DNA from: an uncultured Prevotellaceae bacterium
GTDB taxonomy: Bacteria > Bacteroidota > Bacteroidia > Bacteroidales > Bacteroidaceae
Assembly: GCA_947167515.1 (NCBI GenBank)
Contig: CAMVIM010000012.1
Coordinates: 1 to 64,000, forward strand
Reading direction: 5' to 3'
DNA: 64,000 nucleotides
Part shown: positions 1 to 7,097 of the stretch, in pieces
How positions within the stretch are numbered: position 1 is the stretch's first letter
How the letters are laid out: each line of letters starts with the position of its first letter
The notes under the pieces: model-generated
What the model saw: only the letters and a program-made list of their open reading frames with translations
What the model was told of the DNA's origin: nothing
The model's database searches: none
Translations under genes and position numbers: made by a program

Positions 1-47
1 GCATCTTCATAACTCTTGAACAGAGCCAGTATTTCTTCTTTCTTCAT
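1..47 (-). CDS. 5' end of a gene cut by the window edge, possibly DinD-like
   Basis: Sixteen codons can be read from an ATG at 47 leftward (MKKEEILALFKSYEDA). An AGGAG ribosome-binding site lies four bases upstream and a perfect TAACTTTGC promoter box lies at 62-70, so this is a real start. The N-terminus resembles DNA-damage-inducible protein D (DinD) homologues of Bacteroidota, which begin with a similar 'K-x-x-I-x-x-L-F-x-x-[FY]-E' pattern. Sixteen residues are too few to be sure of the family; only the existence of a gene is well supported. Confidence 0.45.
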   Translation of the reverse strand, partial: MKKEEILALFKSYED

Positions 48-61
48 TCTCCTATTTTTGT

Positions 62-70
62 GCAAAGTTA
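62..70 (-). promoter_or_regulatory. Bacteroidota -7 box for the edge gene
   Basis: The minus strand reads TAACTTTGC, a full match to TAnnTTTG. It sits 15 bases before the ATG at 47. No clear -33 TTTG is seen; that position overlaps the end of the neighbouring gene and its G-tract. Confidence 0.55.
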
Positions 71-75
71 ATCAT

Positions 76-1101
76 TTAATTCGGAATGCCCCCCCCCCTT
101 GATTTCTGCTCTTTTTGCTGAAATGGATAGGGAACAGATCTCTGGCCATTAGGACTCTTGATATAAAAATCCTCCAAATCCCACTTCGGTTCTTTGTCTA
201 TATGAATGATTTTCCCAACAGTCTCACGCCATAGATCATTTCTATATCCATACTGAGCAATTAGAATGATAGCATACGCCATAATAGCATTAATCGCATT
301 GAACAATTTTGCTTGTACAAAATGTTTCTCACGATTGTGTTTTATATGATTGTATGCTTGATACCAACGTAATTCTTTTTCGCTCTCCCATGTCAAGAAA
401 GGCGAAAAGGTTCCTAAATCACCATATCTATAGAATGACAATTCATACTCATCTAACTTTAATGTCTCTTTCAATTTGAAATAATCTTTCATTTCAAAGT
501 GTTTCCCAATGGGCATGACACCATTATTTGCTAATATACTCTGCATCCTTGCATCCAATTCTGTACATGCTAAAATAATGATATTCCTGACAGCATGTCC
601 GTAAACGCTAAATTGATTATGGTGAGGTGCAACGACTTTGAACACATCTACCATATCATCCAAGATTATCTCTAATTGTCGTAATTGATTTGAATAGTCC
701 TGATAGCTAACAATGGGAAGATCTTCATACAGTCCTGTTGAAGGAATATCATTTGGAATTGACTCACGAGCATCAAAGTGTGTAGTATATAAAAAAACAG
801 GTCTATAAATAGAATGGTAGCACTTCCCATAATCTAATTTGAGACACTTCAAACGATAATTACCCCAGTATGTCTCTTTTTCTACAGAGTACTCAGGAGA
901 TGTTTTTGCTATTTCTTCAGCAATTTCTTCTTCATCTAATAACCCAAAATTTGATATTGGATGGCCGAAGGGTGCACAATAATCATCAGCAAATCCCAAA
1001 AGATATGCTTCTCCATCATAATAGGATAATGGGAAACACAAAACTCTTTGTCCATTAAAGACATCAACCATCAACATGTATGTTCCTTCTTCTCTTGCCA
1101 T
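76..1101 (-). CDS. HEPN-like hypothetical protein
   Basis: The family is not recognised with certainty. The gene is visibly more AT-rich than the core genes and encodes a largely soluble protein of 341 residues from the ATG at 1101; a TTG at 1128 would add nine residues. The C-terminal third is helical and contains 'RWYQAYNHIKHNREKHF', an R-x6-H arrangement like the catalytic R-x4-6-H of HEPN ribonucleases, followed by a helix rich in Ala and Asn. Uncharacterised HEPN-type proteins often carry such a 'YN-x-x-KHxR' segment. The last codons run through ten consecutive G (plus strand C 89-98), giving a C-terminal RGGGIPN. The neighbourhood of restriction genes suggests a defence or toxin role, but this is inference from context. 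Confidence 0.5.
   Translation of the reverse strand: MAREEGTYMLMVDVFNGQRVLCFPLSYYDGEAYLLGFADDYCAPFGHPISNFGLLDEEEIAEEIAKTSPEYSVEKETYWGNYRLKCLKLDYGKCYHSIYRPVFLYTTHFDARESIPNDIPSTGLYEDLPIVSYQDYSNQLRQLEIILDDMVDVFKVVAPHHNQFSVYGHAVRNIIILACTELDARMQSILANNGVMPIGKHFEMKDYFKLKETLKLDEYELSFYRYGDLGTFSPFLTWESEKELRWYQAYNHIKHNREKHFVQAKLFNAINAIMAYAIILIAQYGYRNDLWRETVGKIIHIDKEPKWDLEDFYIKSPNGQRSVPYPFQQKEQKSRGGGIPN
89..98. repeat. Homopolymer C10/G10 tract inside a coding 3' end
   Basis: Ten identical bases lie in the last codons of the HEPN-like gene. A change of one base would replace the last few residues (GGIPN) and move the stop codon towards the promoter of the edge gene. Homopolymers of this length are typical slippage sites. 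Confidence 0.8.
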
Positions 1102-1155
1102 TATTTCAATGCTAATTAGTCTTGCCAAATAAACATAAGAACTTTCTTTGTCTTA

Positions 1156-1872
1156 TTATAGTTTCAATACTTGCTCTACAATACTATTGTTTTTATCAAT
1201 CAACTCAGATAATTTTGCAGTTGGGTATTCTTCGATAGGAGTATCAAGCATATATCTGTACATAAATACAAGCTTGTCGTATGATTCTTTTAGCGTATCC
1301 ATGCTCACTTCCGTAAAAACAGACATTGCATTCAACATATTAGTTCTATGGTCACAATTAATTCTTGTACCTTTTTCTATAGCCTTCTTGCTCATTGCCA
1401 TTACGAGCATTACATATGATTTCATTAAAAGTTCTGCACTAAATGAAAGTAGCGGCATTACACTTGTTAGATATTCATCAAATTTGCGAATATCTTCATC
1501 TAATTTGCAAATATGATTCCATAAATGGACTATGCAATTTTTGTCACATTTATGACTACACTTTTCTTTATTGCTAAATTCAATATTATCTTTACATTCG
1601 TATTTACTATATGACTGAAGCAGATTTACTTCTTGATTTAATTTCGCAATAAATCGAAGCACTTCTTTCATTACACTTATACGTTCTTCTAATGTCGTGT
1701 TGTTTCTTGAGATGTCTTTTGCCAAATTTGCTTTATGTGACTCCAAATCCCTATTGAACTTATTAATTATAGACTGACGCTTATAGAAAAACAGAGCCGT
1801 GCAAGTTGCGGTGACTAATGAAGCCACAATACTTGCGATTGCAATCCAATCTTTTATTTCTAATTCTATCAT
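1156..1872 (-). CDS. Membrane-anchored coiled-coil protein of unknown function
   Basis: A 238-residue protein with one N-terminal transmembrane segment (about residues 10-30, WIAIASIVASLVTATCTALFF) and a long, charged, mostly helical cytoplasmic part. Residues 85-120 hold several Cys and His residues (ECK, KCSHKCDKNC, H..H.CK) that could bind a metal, although the spacing fits no zinc-finger family that can be named. It has its own promoter (TATCTTTGT at 1891-1899). It lies between the HEPN-like gene and the restriction operon and shares their low-GC look. A membrane effector in a defence island is possible, but no function is assigned. Confidence 0.5.
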   Translation of the reverse strand: MIELEIKDWIAIASIVASLVTATCTALFFYKRQSIINKFNRDLESHKANLAKDISRNNTTLEERISVMKEVLRFIAKLNQEVNLLQSYSKYECKDNIEFSNKEKCSHKCDKNCIVHLWNHICKLDEDIRKFDEYLTSVMPLLSFSAELLMKSYVMLVMAMSKKAIEKGTRINCDHRTNMLNAMSVFTEVSMDTLKESYDKLVFMYRYMLDTPIEEYPTAKLSELIDKNNSIVEQVLKL

Positions 1873-1890
1873 AATTTGCTATTTGTCGTT

Positions 1891-1899
1891 ACAAAGATA
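1891..1899 (-). promoter_or_regulatory. -7 box of the coiled-coil gene
   Basis: The minus strand reads TATCTTTGT, matching TAnnTTTG, 18 bases before the ATG at 1872. No strong ribosome-binding site lies between. Confidence 0.5.
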
Positions 1900-1949
1900 A
1901 GTTCCTGGCTCTCATCTATATTTAGATTACCGATTTTTAAGTTACCCAC

Positions 1950-1977
1950 TAACTCGCGAGAGTTAACCATTAACTCG
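1950..1977. repeat. Palindrome with half-site repeat
   Basis: TAACTC-GCGA-GAGTTA is a perfect inverted repeat at 1950-1965, and a third half-site TAACTCG follows at 1971-1977. It lies between the 3' end of the restriction operon and the promoter of the coiled-coil gene. No T-run follows, so an operator fits better than a terminator. Confidence 0.4.
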
Positions 1978-2005
1978 AAAGCAATGCGGGATATTGTTAG
2001 ACACA

Positions 2006-2881
2006 TTAGAACGGTAAATCGTCAAACGGTTCATCCTCACAAACGCAGCAGGAAGGTTCCTGAATCTCAGATTTTGCGATGTCCTTTATCTTCGAGCGGT
2101 AGTCGCCGTAGATGCGGAAGTTCTCGATTTCCTCGCGGCGCTTGCGGCTAATGTCGACGAAGCCTCGTTCTTTCTCAATGCCAAGGAATCGGCGACTGAT
2201 GAGGTTGGCGGCGATGCCCGTGGTGCTGCTTCCGGCGAAGGGGTCGAGCACCCAGGCGTTTTTGTCGGTGCTGGCGAGGATGATGCGGGTAAGCAAGGCC
2301 AGGGGCTTCTGTGTCGGGTGCTTGCCGCAGGTCTTTTCCCACGGAGCAATGGCGGGCAGTCGCCAGACGTCGGTCATCTGCTTGTCATCGTTCAGGTGCT
2401 TCATCAGTTCGTAATTGAAGTAGTGAGGTTTCTTCGCAGACTTTCTCGCCCAGATGATGAACTCGGTGCTATATGTGAAGTATCGGCACGAGATGTTGGG
2501 CGGCGGGTTGGTCTTCGCCCATGTCACGACGTTGAGGATTTTGAATCCCAACTCCGTGAGGCTGTTGGCGACGGAGAAGATGTTGTGGTAGGTGCCGGAA
2601 ATCCATATCGTGCCGTCGTCCTTGAGTTTGTCCCTGCACAAGCCTATCCAACGCTTGTTGAAGTCGTTGATTTGCTCCGGCGTACCGCCCCTGTCCCATT
2701 CGCCCTTGTTGACCGACACGATTTTTCCGGCCTGCACGCTGATGCCGTCGTTCGACAGGAAGTAGGGCGGGTCGGCGAATATCATGTCAAAGTGGAAATC
2801 GAACTGTGGCAGCAGATCAAAGCAGTCGCCGTTTAGGAGCGTGAAGTCGCGGGACGTGGAGCGGTAGTAGGGGGTAATCAT
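2006..2881 (-). CDS. dpnA: DpnA-type DNA adenine methyltransferase (beta class)
   Basis: A site-specific N6-adenine methyltransferase of the N6_N4_Mtase family, probably the second methylase of a DpnII-type GATC system. The catalytic motif DPPY comes first (DMIFADPPYFLSNDG), and the S-adenosylmethionine motif DPFAGSSTTG comes near the end after HPTQKP, the order expected for the beta class. The start is placed at ATG 2881 because its first four bases overlap the upstream stop codon (ATGA), giving translational coupling; a reading frame open to 2971 would overlap the upstream gene by over 90 bases. In DpnII systems the DpnA enzyme can also methylate single-stranded DNA, which protects incoming plasmids. 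It is the last gene of a four-gene operon. Confidence 0.88.
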   Translation of the reverse strand: MITPYYRSTSRDFTLLNGDCFDLLPQFDFHFDMIFADPPYFLSNDGISVQAGKIVSVNKGEWDRGGTPEQINDFNKRWIGLCRDKLKDDGTIWISGTYHNIFSVANSLTELGFKILNVVTWAKTNPPPNISCRYFTYSTEFIIWARKSAKKPHYFNYELMKHLNDDKQMTDVWRLPAIAPWEKTCGKHPTQKPLALLTRIILASTDKNAWVLDPFAGSSTTGIAANLISRRFLGIEKERGFVDISRKRREEIENFRIYGDYRSKIKDIAKSEIQEPSCCVCEDEPFDDLPF

Positions 2882-3408
2882 AAGCTTGCAATCATTTCTT
2901 GGAAACTCTTCCATGAAAGGGCGCGGCCTTCCTTTGTGGGATAATTGACATCCTCTTGCCCCCATATCCACTTATATGCTTTGATTAGAGCCTCTGGCAT
3001 CTCCCCTGACTGGAAAGACAGGCTTCTGATGTCATCAATGAACTCTTCGGGCTCCTCACCGTTGTATGTCCGCTCAAATAACGCGAGTAATTGCTTGCCT
3101 TGCACTTTGTCCTCGGCTACTTTGGCTCTGACATCCTCAATGATTTGGTCGTGCGAAATCTGCCACAAAGAATTGTCCGAGGGGTCGAAGATGAATACCA
3201 TAATATCTTCCTTGTAGGGTAGCCCGTAAGCTTTCTTTCCACCTGGCTTGGTGATAGCAATCTTCCTGCCATCCCCTAATTGCTCTACCTCGTAGCCTCT
3301 ATACTCAATGTCGATGATGGCTTGTGCGAAAGCCTTGCGCTCCATGTTGCGGATATGGATCTTCTTCAAGTCGATGGAGTGATTGTATTTGTTCTTTATC
3401 GTGACCAT
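2878..3408 (-). CDS. Unknown gene inside the DpnII-type restriction operon
   Basis: A 176-residue soluble protein whose family I do not recognise. It lies 24 bases after the endonuclease gene and overlaps the next methylase by four bases (ATGA), so it is co-transcribed and probably translationally coupled with a restriction enzyme and a methylase. It is basic at the N-terminus (MVTIKNKYNHSIDLKKIHIRNMERK), has a beta-rich middle (residues 40-75, with RKIAITKPGGKKAYGLPYKEDIMVFIF), and a helical, acidic C-terminal half with 'W-x-W-G' near residue 148. No helix-turn-helix or nuclease motif is obvious. Described DpnII and MboI operons have three genes, so this is an extra component. It could be a specificity, control or protective factor; none of these is shown. 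Confidence 0.7.
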   Translation of the reverse strand: MVTIKNKYNHSIDLKKIHIRNMERKAFAQAIIDIEYRGYEVEQLGDGRKIAITKPGGKKAYGLPYKEDIMVFIFDPSDNSLWQISHDQIIEDVRAKVAEDKVQGKQLLALFERTYNGEEPEEFIDDIRSLSFQSGEMPEALIKAYKWIWGQEDVNYPTKEGRALSWKSFQEMIASL

Positions 3409-3432
3409 GGCCCAGTCTATGCTGTTTATTCG

Positions 3433-4266
3433 CTATTTTAGTTCGTCCAAGAAGTCTTTGAGGGTTGTGAGGTTGTAAACGCTCGGTATCGTATAGTAGG
3501 CTTCCTGCAATTTGTTCTTTGCGCTCTCCCAACCCTTGCCGTCGGTCACCCATAGGAACTCGAAGCCCTCAACACCGTTCACTTTCGGAGCAAGTTCGGT
3601 GAAGGAGCGAGCCGTCTCGTTGAGCTTGGAACCGCCGCCGCTATAGAAATTCACCTCGGCGAGATAGGTCTTGCTCTTGGCCTCGATTACAAAGTCGAAA
3701 CGCTTCTTGTCGGTGCCGAGGGCTTCCGTGATGGCTGGCCACTCGCTGGAATAGACCTCCTTGCGGTACTTCAATCCGCTACCCTTGATAATAAGTTCAA
3801 CGGTGTCCTCCATGGCATCGCCGCTGCGGTTCTTGCGGGCGTTGGAGTCGAGGCCGACTTCCACGCCAAAGACATAATCAATGAGGTTCTTGACGTTCTT
3901 ATCCTTGAAAATCTTGGAGAGACCTGTGCCCTCGATAAATTCCATCACGCCGTCGAGCGTCGTGAGGTAACTTTCGAGCAGGACGAACTCGGCGTTGGCG
4001 TTGATGACCTTTTTCTTGTCACGCTTGCGGCAGGCGATGAGGATTTGCAGCACGTCGAACACGTGCTTGTCGTTGTTCCAAAGTTCCGTGACGGCAGCCC
4101 GCAGGTCTTGCTTGCCAAGCAGGTAGTTAAGGGTGTTCAACTTGATTTCGATGCTTGCCACGTTGTCTTTGACTTTCGCAAAGTCCGTCCAATAACTCAG
4201 CGTGGCGTTGGTTTCGGAGAGTTGGGACATGAAGGTCTTGAACTCCGCTTCTGTATGTGCGCTCAT
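3433..4266 (-). CDS. DpnII-family type II restriction endonuclease (GATC)
   Basis: A 277-residue endonuclease of the DpnII/MboI family, cutting unmethylated GATC. The family signature is clear in the C-terminal half: 'KKRFDFVIEAKSKTYLAEVNFYSGGGSKLNETARSF', where the Asp of RFDFVI and the E-V-N of LAEVNFY form the PD-(D/E)xK-like active site, followed by the conserved SGGGSKLNE loop. Length matches the family (about 270-290). It starts three bases after the stop of the dam-type methylase, so the methylase is translated first in the operon. Assignment to GATC rests on family membership and on the paired alpha- and beta-class adenine methylases. Confidence 0.9.
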   Translation of the reverse strand: MSAHTEAEFKTFMSQLSETNATLSYWTDFAKVKDNVASIEIKLNTLNYLLGKQDLRAAVTELWNNDKHVFDVLQILIACRKRDKKKVINANAEFVLLESYLTTLDGVMEFIEGTGLSKIFKDKNVKNLIDYVFGVEVGLDSNARKNRSGDAMEDTVELIIKGSGLKYRKEVYSSEWPAITEALGTDKKRFDFVIEAKSKTYLAEVNFYSGGGSKLNETARSFTELAPKVNGVEGFEFLWVTDGKGWESAKNKLQEAYYTIPSVYNLTTLKDFLDELK

Positions 4267-4269
4267 AAT

Positions 4270-5241
4270 TTACAATGCGAGTTTATATTTGTTGTCAATG
4301 ATTTCTTTCTGGGGCTTCGTCGTGTAGTTTCTGACAAGGAGCTCGGTCAGTTTGCCCCGCTTGCTTGCGTTGGCGTTCACCATGCGAGAGGCATAGACGC
4401 GCTGAATGTCGAAGCCGCTGTAGATATCTTCGAAAAAGGTGTCGGCCGGGTTCTTGGAAGAGCAGTCGGAGTTGCTGAGCATCCAGCGCACGTTGGCCTT
4501 CTTGTTGAGGGTACGGCAGAAGTTAGCGAGGTCTCGCTGTTCGTTGTCGCTGAACTCTTCTTTGACGTAAGTGTTAAAGCTGGAGGTCGCACTGAGGGGT
4601 CTGTAGGGAGGGTCGAAGTAGAAGAAGTTCAGCCCGTAAGCGTCCATGTAGTTGACTGACTTTTTGAAATCCCCATTGAGAATTTCCACGTTGTAGCGGT
4701 TCAACAATTCGCTGTCGGCGTAGATGACTTCCTCGTTGCAAATCATCGGGTTGGCGTAGCGACCGAAGGGGACGTTGAAAAATCCTTTCGCGTTCTCGCG
4801 GTAGAGGCCGTTGAAGCATGTGCGATTGAGGAAGATGAGGATAGCGGTTTTGTCAATGGGCTTTAGAGGCTCCTCGTTGAAGCTGCGGCGCATTTTCAAA
4901 TAGAATGTACGCTGTTCCTCGTAGTCTTTTATGTTTCCGTACTGCTGCTCGATGTGCTTCAGACGATAGATCAATCCTTCAGGCTCGTCTTTTATCACCT
5001 TGTAAGCATTAGTGAGATTTTTGTTGATGTCGTTGATGACCACGCGCTTGATGTTCACGAAGTTTCGCAGCATGAAGAACAGCATCGCCCCGCCGCCCAC
5101 AAAAGGCTCGATGTAAGTAAATTCCTCGTCGTGCAGTTCGGCAGGAAAGTTCGCCTCCAGTTGCGAAAGCAATTGCCCTTTGCCTCCGACCCACTTGATG
5201 AATGGCTTTGCAATATTTGTTTCTATTCTTTTTGCTATCAT
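4270..5241 (-). CDS. dam: Dam-type DNA adenine methyltransferase (alpha class, GATC)
   Basis: A 323-residue N6-adenine methyltransferase of the D12 class (DpnM/Dam type). The N-terminal AdoMet motif is 'KPFIKWVGGKGQLL...YIEPFVGGGAMLFF', and the catalytic motif is 'FYFDPPYRPLS' near residue 210, the alpha-class order. It is the first gene of the restriction operon, so protective methylation precedes endonuclease synthesis. The ATG at 5241 has no good ribosome-binding site. Upstream lie three perfect 19-bp repeats, each containing GATC, and a fourth GATC, all within 82 bases of the start (5249-5322). The sequence that this operon recognises therefore sits over its own probable promoter. Confidence 0.9.
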   Translation of the reverse strand: MIAKRIETNIAKPFIKWVGGKGQLLSQLEANFPAELHDEEFTYIEPFVGGGAMLFFMLRNFVNIKRVVINDINKNLTNAYKVIKDEPEGLIYRLKHIEQQYGNIKDYEEQRTFYLKMRRSFNEEPLKPIDKTAILIFLNRTCFNGLYRENAKGFFNVPFGRYANPMICNEEVIYADSELLNRYNVEILNGDFKKSVNYMDAYGLNFFYFDPPYRPLSATSSFNTYVKEEFSDNEQRDLANFCRTLNKKANVRWMLSNSDCSSKNPADTFFEDIYSGFDIQRVYASRMVNANASKRGKLTELLVRNYTTKPQKEIIDNKYKLAL

Positions 5242-5248
5242 ATTTAAT

Positions 5249-5322
5249 GATCTAATGTATCTAAACTTAATCTATCTTGATCTACTTAATCTATCTTGAT
5301 CTACTTAATCTATCTTGATCTA
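5249..5322 (-). promoter_or_regulatory. Tandem GATC-bearing repeats at the restriction operon promoter
   Basis: Three perfect copies of the 19-mer CTTAATCTATCTTGATCTA lie end to end at 5266-5284, 5285-5303 and 5304-5322. Each has one GATC (5279, 5298, 5317); a further GATC lies at 5249 between the repeats and the dam ATG. On the minus strand TAAGTTTA (5261-5268 region) resembles the -7 box with one mismatch, which would place the repeats over the -33 region and upstream. The array is AT-rich and non-coding. Methylation-dependent control of the operon is inferred. Confidence 0.65.
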
Positions 5323-5510
5323 AATAATTACTTCGTCTCGAATATACTAACAGCATTTGTGATGTCGTATGGTAATGTGGTATTTTTATTGTTATTTTTC
5401 ATATTATCTGTTTGTTTTCAGTCTGTTCTTTTTCTTTCCTTATCTCATCTAATACTTTCCCATTACACGAGAAATACTTGGCACCTTGATAAGCACCAGA
5501 GGTGTTACGC

Positions 5511-5815
5511 TTAATTCTTCTTTTTACTACTCTCCTCGAATACCTTTTGCAGTTCTTCTTTGGGGGCAAGGCCTTCAATAATTCTGGATCCATTTCGTCT
5601 GCAGTCTTATAGGTGGCTACGCCCATTGGCTGACGGAAGTCCTGCATGATGTATCCAGCATAGTCCTTGTCGGCATTCTTGCAGAGTATGATACCGATTG
5701 GAGCTTCTTGGAGAGCATCATCACCAATTGTTGACCGAGATGAGCCTATTTCGTCAGTTGCAACTGACGAATTGGATTCTATACTATTCCATGCTTCTTT
5801 GATGTTTTGCTCCAT
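5511..5815 (-). pseudogene. Remnant of a YhcG/DUF1016-type nuclease gene with frameshift
   Basis: Reading leftward from about 5715, 'EAPIGIILCKNADKDYAGYIMQDFRQPMGVATYKTADEMDPELLKALP' resembles the extreme C-terminus of YhcG (DUF1016) PDDEXK proteins. At 5562-5566 the frame is lost in the run CCCCC: one missing base turns the expected end 'PPKEELQKVFEESSKKKN-stop' (stop at 5511) into an unrelated basic tail that stays open to 5399. The first 30 residues of the open frame (from 5815) do not match the family. Everything N-terminal of the last 60 residues is gone, so this is a truncated and frameshifted relic. Confidence 0.6.
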
Positions 5816-5834
5816 ATTCTATTCATTCATTTAT

Positions 5835-5948
5835 TTATTCCTTGCTCCTCACACCCACAGGACACGAACTCTTACCTATCTTCACCCAATCTTCACGAAA
5901 GCTGGGATTGGTCAGTATGTAAACGTATCCAGGTTCTTTGGTAGCCAT
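5835..5948 (-). pseudogene. Truncated 5' end of a GIY-YIG (T5orf172-type) gene
   Basis: A 37-codon frame from ATG 5948 to a TAA at 5835 encodes MATKEPGYVYILTNPSF...DWVKIGKSS.PV.VRSKE. 'GYVYILTN' and 'KIGKS' are the start of the GIY-YIG nuclease fold as seen in T5orf172/Mug113-type proteins of Bacteroidota, which normally run to 200 residues or more. The gene stops just after the first strands and is followed 20 bases later by the YhcG remnant, so a deletion probably joined two damaged nuclease genes. Its promoter (5976-6007) is intact. Confidence 0.6.
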
Positions 5949-5968
5949 CTTATTCTTAGGTTTTGGAT

Positions 5969-6029
5969 TTCAATCGCAAAGGTACGAATAACTCATCACA
6001 ATACAAAATAAAAGAAGGAAACTTTTCTT
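5969..6029 (-). repeat. Promoter-containing direct repeat, copy 1 (copy 2 at 7098-7157)
   Basis: About 60 bases are repeated with few differences at 7098-7157 in the same orientation: TTCAATCGCAAAG, TACGAATAACTCATCA and ACAAAATAAAAGAAG occur in order in both. The copies flank the fic gene, so recombination between them would remove fic and leave one promoter. Confidence 0.75.
5976..6007 (-). promoter_or_regulatory. Promoter of the GIY-YIG remnant
   Basis: The minus strand has TTTTG, 19 bases, then TACCTTTGC, a full Bacteroidota promoter 28 bases before the ATG at 5948. Sequence and spacing are nearly the same as at the fic promoter (7105-7137). Confidence 0.65.
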
Positions 6030-6056
6030 GGCATCTTCTGCGAAACTTGTGCCTCC

Positions 6057-7085
6057 TTATCCTTTCTCCCCAATCACCTCCCAATGTCCCGTCTTCTTGC
6101 TACCCACACGTTTGATGAAGCCTTCTTCTTTCAACTCACCGAGACGACGTTTTACTGTTGCTTCAGAAGCGTCGATGAGGGCTGCATATTCGGCATAGTT
6201 GAGAGTTGCATCTTGCTGAATAGCTTGATATAGTCGCTCTTTTATCGGGTCAGCAAATGATTTTATCGGGTCAGAAGAAGCTTTTATCAGGTCACCCTCT
6301 TGTGTCTTCTTGTATTCCTCTATCTCCTTGCTGATGTTGCGGATGTGCTCCTCTATCATAAATGCACGGAAGGGGGCAAGCGATTCCTGTTCTCTTGAGT
6401 CTATCAAGGCTTGGATATATTCTGCTTTGTCTTCTTTGATAATTTTCACGGGCACAAGCCCAAACTCATATTGCAATTGATTCATTACGAGGCGAGACAT
6501 GCGCCCATTGCCATCCACCCACGGATGAATGGTCACCAACTGGTAGTGTGCATCGAAACTCAGCTGGTATTTGGCTATCATGTCTTCCGATTCCATCAGT
6601 TGATGGCGATTCCGATTGAGTTGTTCGCAAAACTCTGCTAACTTGCCAGGAACTTTCTGATAGTTCATATAAGAACGCCCACCTGTGCCTGCTGTCACCC
6701 CGACCAACCGGAGGTCACCCTTCGAAGCGTCAAAGGAACCTTGTGCAGTATTGTACATGGCACCTGTATTCTTCATCACCAGAGCAGACAGGCTTTTCAA
6801 CATCTCTACGGAGAATTCTGCATGCAAACGAGCCAGCTGCATGGACTGTTCATAGGCTGCTTTCAAGTCGAGATTCATCATCTGTTCTTGCAGGGTGCGT
6901 CCCTTGGCTGTGATGCCCTCATCAAACAGGAGTTGATTCTCTATCTCCGTCACGGTACTGCCTTCAATGGCTGTGGAATGGGTAATCAGCGAATAGAGAT
7001 AGAATTTCTGGTAGTCTATCTGCTCGGCGATGCCCAAAGAATGATGCTCTTCAAGTAGCCTCAACAATTTTTCTTCCTGCTTCAT
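6057..7085 (-). CDS. Fic-domain protein (probable AMP transferase)
   Basis: A 342-residue Fic protein. The active-site motif is HPWVDGNGRMSR (about residues 187-198), fitting HPFx(D/N)GNGR with Trp for Phe. An N-terminal inhibitory motif (S/T)xxxE(G/N) is present as STAIEG near residue 38, so it is a self-inhibited class II Fic enzyme. The C-terminal 70 residues form a winged helix (LNYAEYAALIDASEATVKRRLGELKEEGFIKRVGS), usual in this Fic subgroup and suggesting DNA binding or autoregulation. It probably transfers AMP or another nucleotide to a protein target that cannot be named. The gene stands alone, with its own promoter duplicated from, or into, the GIY-YIG remnant. Confidence 0.88.
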   Translation of the reverse strand: MKQEEKLLRLLEEHHSLGIAEQIDYQKFYLYSLITHSTAIEGSTVTEIENQLLFDEGITAKGRTLQEQMMNLDLKAAYEQSMQLARLHAEFSVEMLKSLSALVMKNTGAMYNTAQGSFDASKGDLRLVGVTAGTGGRSYMNYQKVPGKLAEFCEQLNRNRHQLMESEDMIAKYQLSFDAHYQLVTIHPWVDGNGRMSRLVMNQLQYEFGLVPVKIIKEDKAEYIQALIDSREQESLAPFRAFMIEEHIRNISKEIEEYKKTQEGDLIKASSDPIKSFADPIKERLYQAIQQDATLNYAEYAALIDASEATVKRRLGELKEEGFIKRVGSKKTGHWEVIGEKG

Positions 7086-7097
7086 GACTTTTGGGTT

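Noticed and set aside
2882-2971. An upstream start that would lengthen the DpnA-type methylase by 30 residues
   Set aside because: The added sequence overlaps the preceding gene by over 90 bases and has no motif; the ATGA overlap at 2878-2881 gives a better start.
5399-5510. C-terminal extension of the YhcG-like frame
   Set aside because: The basic tail after residue 86 comes from a frameshift; the family-like ending is in the other frame and stops at 5511.
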